Assembly: GCA_013399855.1 (NCBI GenBank)
Contig: VXAY01002054.1
Span: 108,005-172,004 of the forward strand
Length of the DNA: 64,000 bases
Direction: 5' to 3'
Source: Oxyruncus cristatus
Taxonomy: Eukaryota; Chordata; Aves; Passeriformes; Cotingidae
Below, piece by piece: positions 1-64,000 of the stretch (positions are counted from its first letter, which is position 1; every line of letters begins with the position of its first letter). The notes below the pieces were generated by a model. That model saw only the letters and a program-made list of their open reading frames with translations, was not told the DNA's origin and did no database searches. A program made the position numbers and the translations under genes.

Positions 1-1322
1 CCCTGTATAAGGAAACCTAGACATAAATCACTGTAAATAGGTGTGTATTCACAGCAAGGGATAACAACTGTAAGCACTGGTCAGTATTTGTTGCACTTTC
101 TATTTACATCTGTAGGTCAAAACTTTGCACATATAAATTTAAACACATAATTTAAGTTATGGAGGATTGTCTTCAAATACCCATTGCAGGAAAAGAAACC
201 ATATGACAGTGTCTTTAGGGGAACATTAATACTGTGGTAGATGAGCTATTTCATAATTTCAGAAAAAGAGAGCTCACAAAGTCTTTGGAACTCTGGGTTG
301 GTAACTAATGAGTGAGCAGGTCACTGTGCCATTAAATTTTTTAGGAGAGATACTTTCATCCTTGTTATTAACTACTGTCACAATGTTCTTTGTCATTCTT
401 TTTCCTGTACCCTCTCGTAGAGAATTTTACAGAATTGAACCAGTGAAGTGTTCCAGACAAAGACATTGTTTGTCGAATCTGTAGGCAAAGCACCTTTCCA
501 CAGCTGTAATAAAAACAAAATAAATCAATTATACTGTATCTCATTAAAGTGTTTATAATGAAAGCAATGACAGTACCTTCACTAAAGTTTCTAGACCAAT
601 CTTGATACAATGAGCACTCCTAGATACTCTACAAAACAGGTTAATTTATGGAAGAATAACATGGCGTACACTACTTGGTAAATGGCACTTGTGTTTTTTT
701 TTCTTTCAGTTTGTTTTGTTAGCTTGCAACTGTTTGCAACCACACCAGAAGCAGTCTGGCCAGTGGCTTCTGCCCAGTGACGGACAGAGAAAAGTGGAAA
801 AGGAGAATAAGCACAAGAAAGACGTGGGTGTGAGTGCCTCTGTAGGCCTAACAAACACTGCTTGCTTTTCCTGCATGGTATTCTTATGAAAACAGGTGTA
901 GTAAAAAGTGTTCCCCAGAGGAAATTCAGCTAAAATAAGCAACGGGGGAAATAAAAAGAAAGAGAATTCGTGACAGCAGATTAAATCTGATCTATTGCAT
1001 GCACTACCCCACCGCTAAATGGGGCATAGCCTTCTGTAAAAAAGGCAAAGCCACACCACGCTGTATTATTTTTGAAATGTAAATTTTTGCATATTTTTCC
1101 AACGACTCTTTCTCTATTGAGATTTTTAGACTTCAAAGCCACAAATTAAAATATGCAAACTTCTTATATGTAATTTAGGTAGGTAATATAAACAAACACC
1201 AGGCAGCCATCACCACCAGAAGAGACCTGAGCTTCTTGTATTTCTACCAAGCCACCGATTAATTAATTCACTACTCCGCAGCAATTCCCACCCCTCAAAG
1301 ATCCTTCCTCGTTCCCAATTAC
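1..1322 (-). other. NUP93: NUP93 intron 10 (partial, continues off the left edge)
   Basis: The sequence is AT-rich and no expected downstream NUP93 exon (the segment following SKDRR) can be found on the minus strand here. Short open frames around 368-942 on both strands resemble nothing I know. No interspersed repeat is recognised. Confidence 0.8.
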
Positions 1323-57563
<56,241 letters not shown>

Positions 57564-57889
57564 CTTCAGAGAAAGAGAGAACATTCTTGATCAGCTATAA
57601 ACTGTTTCCACACTTGTGGGGTCACACACAGACCACCAAGAGCAGGTCTTCTAGAACAGGATACTCTGTCCATCCTCCTCAAGCATTAAACATCAAGGAA
57701 ATCCTTTCAAGTGGTCTCAGAGAGCTTTCCCTTGCAGGACTACAATTGATGGACCTGTAAGAAGTCAGATGGAGATGCCATATGACAGTTCATATATTGC
57801 CTTAATACAAAGGAAGGTGAAAGCAGGGAAGTCCCACAGAGAATTTAGTGCTAATTTAGCTATAAACTACTTTCACACACACATAAATA

Positions 57890-57955
57890 AATAATTTAGA
57901 GAATTGGACTCCCTGATCCTTACAGGTCCCCTCCCATTCTATCATTCTGTATTTT
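57890..57955 (+). mobile_element. CR1 LINE 3' tail fragment
   Basis: The + strand reads TTGGACTCCCTGATCC, then TACAGGTCCCCTCCC, then ATTCTATCATTCTGT, matching the end of CR1 elements (GGACTAGATGATC, AGGTCCCTTCC, ATTCTATGATTCT). It is severely 5'-truncated and antisense to NUP93. Confidence 0.75.
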
Positions 57956-60900
57956 TATATATTATAAACAGATGCATACATTATAGGAATACAGGAGGGC
58001 TGAAAACACACATAAACATGAGGTTAAGAGCTATAGATGCACATAGACAGCCATAACTAGCTATTAAAATGTGTTATTCCCTATGCCATTTAACCCCCAG
58101 TTAAAAGAAGCACACGTTGTTCCAATGCAGAAGACCTGTGTCTAACTTCAATGCCTGCAGAAAGTTTTACCAGTGTGAGAATCCCTTGCACAGATCCAGT
58201 GAGAGAAGCGTTAAATAAACTACAGAGCATAAGGCAAGGGCTGTACCAGACAAGGGCATTAATGCAGTTCTGAACTCAGAATGGAGCCGCTGCTGTTACA
58301 GAAAGGACACGAGTGTATGTGCTTGGGATGACTGTGCACAAAGACATGTGGCTGCAGTTGTGTCCACAGTGATGAAATATGGAACCCACACCCTCAGCTT
58401 CACACACCAGATCACAAAGTGCAGCTCAAACAGCGACATGCAAGGAGCACTGGGCACCTCTGTAAAGCCACTGAAGATCACGGACGTGTGGTGCTGAACG
58501 GTGCTAGAGATGGAAATCTCCAGCACAGTCTCTCTCTCACGGCATGTGCACCCAAAACCAGAGGGCCTGGATGAAATAAGACAAACCAGATCTCAAGCAT
58601 TAACTCCAGCTCTTTATCATTTACTCCGCAGTAAAATCAGTGGAGACTATCTGGTTCAAGGGAGCCCACTGAGAAGAAAACACGATTTCTACAAACCTAC
58701 AGTAGCCTGCAATTCCAGGATTTCTTGGTACCCCTCAACCACACCAAAGCGATTTTACAGTACAATTTGCACGTTCCTCACGTTCTCAGTCTCGCCACCC
58801 AAGTACAACCAGCAGTAGCAGTGCTCTCCTCTGCCTGGACAAATGATTTAAAAGCACTGCATGATGATTCATTCAGACATATGCAGTTGGAGAGAGAAAC
58901 CGATCCCTCCCGCCTGGGTGCCAGGACAAACCCTACCAGCCGGCATCCAGGAATGGAGAATTTCACAAGCACTCCCCACACACTTCTGGGAAGCTGGGAG
59001 CTGCTGGGGTAGGCAGTGATCGTATTTGCACTGACTTCCTAATCAGGTGAGATAGCAGAGACCGGATTTGTTTGCACAGATCAGCGTGCCACCGAGATGG
59101 AGCGGAACAGGGAGGAGGAGGCTGGAAATAAGCAGTCTCATGCCCTGCAATGCAGTACAGAACATCTTTCCAGTGTTTACTTGCAATAAGTCAGGTGCAC
59201 CCCTGCCAGGAACAGCCTCTGTTGGCAGACACTGACCAGAACAGCCACATTCTGCACAGTTACGAACCGATCGGATCCTGCGGGAGCAGTGACTGCGAGA
59301 ACAGCACAGACATCAGCTTGATTTGATCCGACCTGGTCCACTTCCTCTTTTCACTACCAAGAGAAAAAGCCGGGAGTGTAAGAAGCACTGACACCAAAAG
59401 CATGAAGAATCACTGCTAGAGAACTGCTCCCAAACCTGCACGTTTTAACCACAGACACCACATCAATACCATGTAAGGTCTGTCTCATAAATTTGCCTGT
59501 GTAGGACAATTGCAACAACTCTGTGAGACTGACCTCAATCCAGCAAATACAGAATAAACTACTTATTTTGGAGCAAGTTAAAAGTACCTGTGATTATAAC
59601 CAAGCACTGGAAGTGACAATTCAAAACTTAAAGAGCCAACACTAAACAGCTTTTTCTAAGTGACAGAATTCAAATATTTAGACTGAATATTTGTCTTTTT
59701 GTAACAGCACGAACAACTTTGCTCCACCCTGACAGAATTTACTACATTTGAAAGACTGCAGTCTGACTCTTCAGGCTGCTGTGCAAGATGGAAACTGCTA
59801 CCACAGTAACAAGCAGAGCGATGGCAGATTTTCATGTCTGGCTGGGGAAGGAGCAACAACTGACACCTAAGGGAAAGAAAATACGTCAGAAATTAAATTA
59901 ACTTGGGTGAAACTAGATCGACCTTGGGCTAAAAGCCAGGACTGAAAAGCATCTTCACTAAAACAACTTTGATGACTTATCAATAGAAGCTGCTGTATTA
60001 GACTATGATTCCATTAAACCCCAGTTTAATGTTTCCCCAAAATTCAAAACCATACATAAGCACTATATATTGTACAAGTTGACTGAATTTAAGCCAAAAA
60101 GAAAATAGGAAGGATGACAGGTTTCTTAAGTCTATTCAGACTGATTATAATTCATGATTTATTACCTAAAAAATGCTAAAACCTTCTCAAGAGCACTACA
60201 ATGCTATCTAAGGAAGAAGGCTGTAGCTATTCTACTCCAAATATGGCCACAATAAACATTTTACTGTACTAGATTCAGAAAGACACAAAGCTGAAATACT
60301 CCAACCAGCATGTGGAAGTCTATTGTACTTCACATACTGACAGGATTTGTGTCATCTAATTAATTAACTTCGAGAAACAGAGTAAAAACTTCAGATGTTT
60401 CCAGTGCTGCAGGAAAAAGAAAGGAGGAAGACATCACAGAGGAGAAGGAAAGCCTCACCCACTACCTTCAGAATAGCTGATGGACCAAGGGTTCCCCAAG
60501 TTGCAGAAAAATTCCTCAAAATAGGAAATGAAGAGGCAGAAATTCAGCACTGGCCTCTCACAGAGGCTCCCACCTGAGAGTGCCCAAGAGACCAGTCTGA
60601 TGAGTCAGGATCAGCTTCCTGGGGAGGGCAGACAGAAGAGCCCAGTAGTAAGAGAAAGCAGGCAATTCTCTACTTGCCACAGCCAAGATCTGAGGCAAAA
60701 GTGCTTTTTCAACAGGCTCCGAGCCTGGGCTGCTCGAGAGAGTGTGGCAGCTTCTGTCTACTAAGATAAAAATGAATAAGCAAAAGGCCCATTTCGCAGG
60801 CCTGGAGAATTCTGTGTGAGCAGAAGCAATTATACCCAGCTCTCGCATGGCACTTGGCAGCAGCAGACAGCTAGGCATTTCAGAGAGGAAGTCAGCAACA

Positions 60901-61029
60901 TAATCCCCCTGTTACAGACAGGGGAACTGATTAAGAAATGCAGAGATGGAAATCAAAAAGCAAGTGGTCAAAATTCTGTTTGTTTTTAAAGGAAAGCACA
61001 ATTACATTTATAGGATATTAGACAGACAC

Positions 61030-61195
61030 TGAAATCAGCTGCCTCCTAAGGATGCAGACACTGATACTGAGGGTCTTTAGGAGTAGGACAGGCATGAAGT
61101 AGAAAGGCTAGAGACCTTCTTATCCCTCACCAGGAGCAACCATTGGAGTCAACTCTTGAGGTCTCTTCCCACCTGATTTTCCATGTTCCACCAGT
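61030..61195 (+). mobile_element. Diverged CR1 LINE 3' fragment
   Basis: The + strand shows a degenerate CR1 3' series: GCTGCCTCCTAAGG, GAGGGTCTTTAGGAGTAGG, then ACTCTTGAGGTCTCTTCCCACC and TTTTCCATG, corresponding to GGTCTTTAAGAACAGG and CTCTTGAGGTCCCTTCCA of known copies. It is old, 5'-truncated and antisense to NUP93. Confidence 0.6.
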
Positions 61196-62959
61196 GAAAG
61201 GACCAGGTACAACCCAAATATCTGCTGCACACTGTCACCCTCTAATCTGTAAAGCACAATAATAAATATTGAATCAAACCTAACAGAGGGAAAACGTCCA
61301 AACCCTTGTTACTCTAAAACCAGATGAAATTAGGATAGGCCAGCTTAAAAACAGATACCTAAAAGCTCCAAGCTATGTTTGGTACCCCATCTGGCACAAC
61401 AGTCTGTTCCCCCCCCAACAAAAGGCTAATGCAGGAGAATCCTGGATAGGCCACACAACAATGTTCCAAACCTACTGTTTCTTCTACTCCTGTTAATCAA
61501 TGTTCTTTTGCCTCCCATAAAGGTCCTGCATCTTTTCTTCATCTCATCTGTAGGCAGACATGCAAAGGTTCAATCTTTTTATGGCCCCAAAGAGCCCTTA
61601 CAATATGTAAGTTGAACAAAAATGGGGTTTTTTCAGTTTTAAAGGCAATAACATTCAGTTATTTGCTCTTGTGCTGTGAGAAAGGAAAAACAAGAGCACA
61701 CAGCTCTTCTCTACACTGTTCATTATTTAACCTGGAACTGAAGAGTAGGCATTTTAAGTGATTTAAGTGATTCCAATACATACTATCACATATTTTTCAA
61801 CACTGCTTTTTATCTGCCATAAGTTCCTCACAGTGGTCTCAATCCCCACTGTATTGAGTAACTGACTCAGCTGGAAGCTTTGTCATCTTACCACTCACCC
61901 TCCTTTCCAAACACTTAGTACTTATTTTAAGCACCTGACTCTTACCCAGCTCAGCAGGGCACTAACTTCCCCCCGAGGGTAGCAAACTGACCCTCATTAA
62001 ATAGAGCATTTGGTTTATCATTAGAAATTACTTAAATGAAAACCCACATCCTGCCCCCTCACCGAATTCCCTGTCATATCAGCATCACAGAAACATTATG
62101 GATTTAGATAACAGAATCATGTACGTTCTCAAAGCAATTTTAAGCTTTTTCTCTTTGCAAGCAGGAAAAGTTTTTAAGACAAAACATAAGTGAACTGTGG
62201 TGAAGTACACAGGAACTGTTGTTTCTTCATCCCCTTCACCTTAGCTCTCTGTGCCATAACTACTGTCCCTAAAACACCACAACCAAACGGCAGAAGAGAA
62301 TCAGCCCTTCTTTGCACCTGGACTTTAATTCAAACCCTTCTACTTGCTGTTCATATATTCTGGGTTAGAATAATGTTGGAATGCAGATGGCACCTGACAC
62401 TCCACAGCAGTTGTTGATTAGATACCGATACTCAGTGCATCCACAGCTCAAGGTTTAACACAAAGGCGCTTCAGCAGCATGTCCCAGAAGTCTGGCTGTC
62501 GCCTGCAGTTGGGACCAAACAGGGAAAGCAAGTTACTCTGAGCACTTTGTGCCCTCTGTGATGACTCTGGGAAAACCAAATCAGTAACATAGTATCTTGC
62601 CCAGGAGAGACACACAAGTAGCGCTCTGTAGGTTCGGGAACAGAATTCTGCCTCAAAGGTGTGCTGTAAGAAACTCTCACAGTCATTTTCACCTCTACCT
62701 GCTGTTGGTCCAGAGGACTTGTGACCTGAGGTAAATGGAAAGGGCTAATTATCACCTCATTCAAGGATAGTCTGAAGGGCCCACATTAAGTGTTTAAAGA
62801 CAGCTATCCTCTCCTGCACCAAACTTACTGACCTGGAAAACACCAGAGGCCCAAACATCACATATGGTTTACCTTCTGCATCCTGCCAGACACATACGAA
62901 AGCAATGCCTGGCAACTTAGTGCTTGCTTCTTGGTGTGATTCTTGGGGCTGTTCTGTGC

Positions 62960-63022
62960 AGGTCCAGGAGCTGGACTTCAATGTTCCTTGTGGGTCCCTT
63001 CCAACCCAGGATATTCTGTGAA
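62960..63022 (+). mobile_element. CR1 LINE 3' tail fragment
   Basis: The + strand reads GGAGCTGGACTTCAATG, TTCCTTGTGGGTCCCTTCC, then AACCCAGGATATTCTGTGA, the ordinary 3' end of avian CR1. It lies about 115 bp left of a second, longer CR1 copy in the same orientation. Confidence 0.8.
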
Positions 63023-63136
63023 CTACCAGGACATACGAGCTTAACAAAATGTGCTGTGAAACAGCAGCTGAGCCAGGAGCTGGGCTGTGAGCATGGTGCC
63101 TCATGAGCTCAGACACAGGGCAGCAGGTGCTCTTCA

Positions 63137-63458
63137 CCTCATAACAACCTTCCAGGATCTGAAGGGGGCCTACAGGGAAGCTGGAGAAGGGCCCTTCCTC
63201 AGGAATTGTAGTGACAGGATAAGGAGTAACAGGTACAAATTGAAAGAGGCAAAATTGAGGTTAGATATTAGGAAGAAACTCTTTACTGAGAGGGTGGTGA
63301 GACACTGGAACAAGTTGCCCAGGGAGGTTGAAGCTGCCCAAAGCCTGGATGTGTTCAAGGCCTCGAGCAACATGGTCTAGCAGGAGGTGTCCCTACCCAC
63401 GGCAGAGGGGTTAGGACTAGTTTAGGGTTCCTTCCAACTCCTTAACATTCTATGATTC
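63137..63458 (+). mobile_element. CR1 LINE 3' end with ORF2 C-terminal remnant
   Basis: The + strand carries a CR1 3' end of about 320 bp: CTACAGGGAAGCTGGAGAAG, GTAGTGACAGGATAAGGAG, TTAGATATTAGGAAGAAACT, GAGGGTGGTGAGACACTGGA, CAAGTTGCCCAGGGAGGTTG, GGTCTAGCAGGAGGTGTCCC, ending in CATTCTATGATTC. The frame to ~63380 encodes the usual end of the reverse-transcriptase ORF (LFTERVVRHWNKLPREVE). About 16 bp present in typical copies is missing after GTTCAAGGCC. The copy is fairly young-looking, 5'-truncated and antisense to NUP93, about 130 bp from the CpG island. It supports an avian origin. Confidence 0.92.
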
Positions 63459-63589
63459 CCTGGGAACCAACCGTTACCCCTGCCGTGGTGAGGAACGGCC
63501 CCCAAGCACAGAACTTGAAACGGAGACACCAAACCACACGCACGCACAATCCCGCTCTCCTGAAACCTCCCCAAACAACGAGCTTCAGC

Positions 63590-64000
63590 TTCCTGCAGCC
63601 CCAACACGGCACCCTGGTTCAACACCAAATTCCCCTCCGACAGCCGGGCTCGGCACTGCCGACCAGCGCACCCCGGCTCGGAAGCACAGACGCCTCCTCG
63701 GGCACCCGCAGCCGGCCCCGCTGCGTGAGCTCTGCTCGGGCAGCGACACGCGGCAACTCCCGGGGAGCCCCCACACGGGGAGGCCCGCGAGCGCTCCCCG
63801 CCAGCCTCCCGCCGCAGCGGCCTGCACGGGCCCCGCGGGCAGGGAACGGCTGCCGGGGGTCTGGGTGCCCGGCGCGGGGGGTGAGAAGGCACAGCGGGCA
63901 GAGGAGGAGGGAGGGGAGGCGGCGGGACGCGCAGCCCCCTCCCGCCCGCGCGGCACCCGCCCCGCGCGCACCTCACCTGCGCTCTGCGCCCCGCGCCGCC
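63590..64000. promoter_or_regulatory. CpG island at the NUP93 5' end
   Basis: This stretch is strongly GC-rich and dense in CpG (for example CGCGCG runs near 63961-63970), in sharp contrast with the AT-rich DNA to its left. It holds CCCGCCC-type GC boxes near 63940-63950 and G-rich runs at ~63850-63925 on the + strand that might form quadruplexes. It covers the end of the presumed exon 1 and the first ~390 bp of intron 1, as expected for a housekeeping gene such as a nucleoporin. The long open frames across it on the minus strand, rich in Pro, Arg and Ala, are composition artefacts. The core promoter is probably just outside the window. Confidence 0.8.
63978..64000 (-). other. NUP93: Possible interior of NUP93 exon 1 (5' UTR), running off the right edge
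   Basis: The last bases of the window lie directly upstream, in gene sense, of a strong splice donor (GCGCAG then GTGAGG, last exonic base 63977) inside a CpG island. Vertebrate NUP93 has a non-coding first exon, and exon 2 here carries its own acceptor before the start codon. I infer that this is the 3' end of exon 1. The transcription start lies outside the window. No transcript evidence is available, so the assignment rests on position and donor quality. Confidence 0.55.

Larger units (their letters stand above)
57564..63976 (-). other. NUP93: NUP93 intron 1 (contains four CR1 fragments)
   Basis: A 6413 bp intron between the presumed non-coding exon 1 and coding exon 2. CR1 fragments lie at ~57890-57955, ~61030-61195, ~62960-63022 and ~63137-63458, and the last 390 bp belong to the CpG island. 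A C-run lies at ~61410-61418. The remaining sequence shows no gene or RNA that I recognise. Confidence 0.8.

Noticed and set aside
63087..63380. 97-residue + strand open frame as a host gene
   Set aside because: Its second half is the C-terminal end of CR1 ORF2, so it belongs to a dead LINE fragment.
63422..63976. 184-residue minus-strand open frame across the CpG island
   Set aside because: It is rich in Pro, Arg, Ala and Gly from GC-rich composition, overlaps another frame of the same kind, spans a CR1 end and lies in intron 1. It has no resemblance to a known protein.

Overview
The window is vertebrate genomic DNA, most likely from a bird. It holds the 5' half of one gene, NUP93 (nucleoporin 93 kDa, an inner-ring component of the nuclear pore complex), on the minus strand. 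The evidence is nine coding exons with canonical GT/AG borders. Translated in order from position 57535 down to 1323 they give one continuous reading frame of 361 codons plus 2 nt, and I recognise the product as the N-terminal ~44% of vertebrate NUP93 (~819 residues in human). The avian call rests on long, repeat-poor introns and on CR1 LINE 3' ends as the only recognisable interspersed repeats. The species cannot be fixed from the sequence alone.

Layout in gene order (right to left): a CpG island at ~63590-64000 contains the end of a non-coding first exon (donor after 63977). Intron 1 (57564-63976) carries at least four CR1 fragments. Exon 2 (57357-57563) has the start codon. Intron 2 is short (551 bp). 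Exon 3 is 56688-56805. Intron 3 is very large (40.8 kb, 15905-56687) and fills nearly two thirds of the window. Exons 4 to 10 then lie at 15842-15904, 14010-14138, 7525-7599, 5313-5402, 3838-3977, 2457-2589 and 1323-1480. Intron 10 runs off the left edge, so the remaining C-terminal exons are outside the window.

I recognise no second protein-coding gene on either strand. The short open frames elsewhere look like chance frames, antisense shadows of exons, or LINE remnants. Intron 3 is where unexplained structure is most likely. It contains CpG-rich islets at ~19010-19150, ~24620-24710 and ~25645-25870 that stand out from CpG-poor surroundings, a perfect CTCF-type motif at 18729-18741, several perfect short palindromes or hairpins (20059-20076, 28982-29001, 42853-42872, 53285-53309), and AT-rich stretches that look like conserved non-coding or regulatory DNA. 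All six recognised CR1 fragments lie in the + orientation, antisense to NUP93. I found no evidence for an undescribed biological system; the items below are regulatory or structural candidates.
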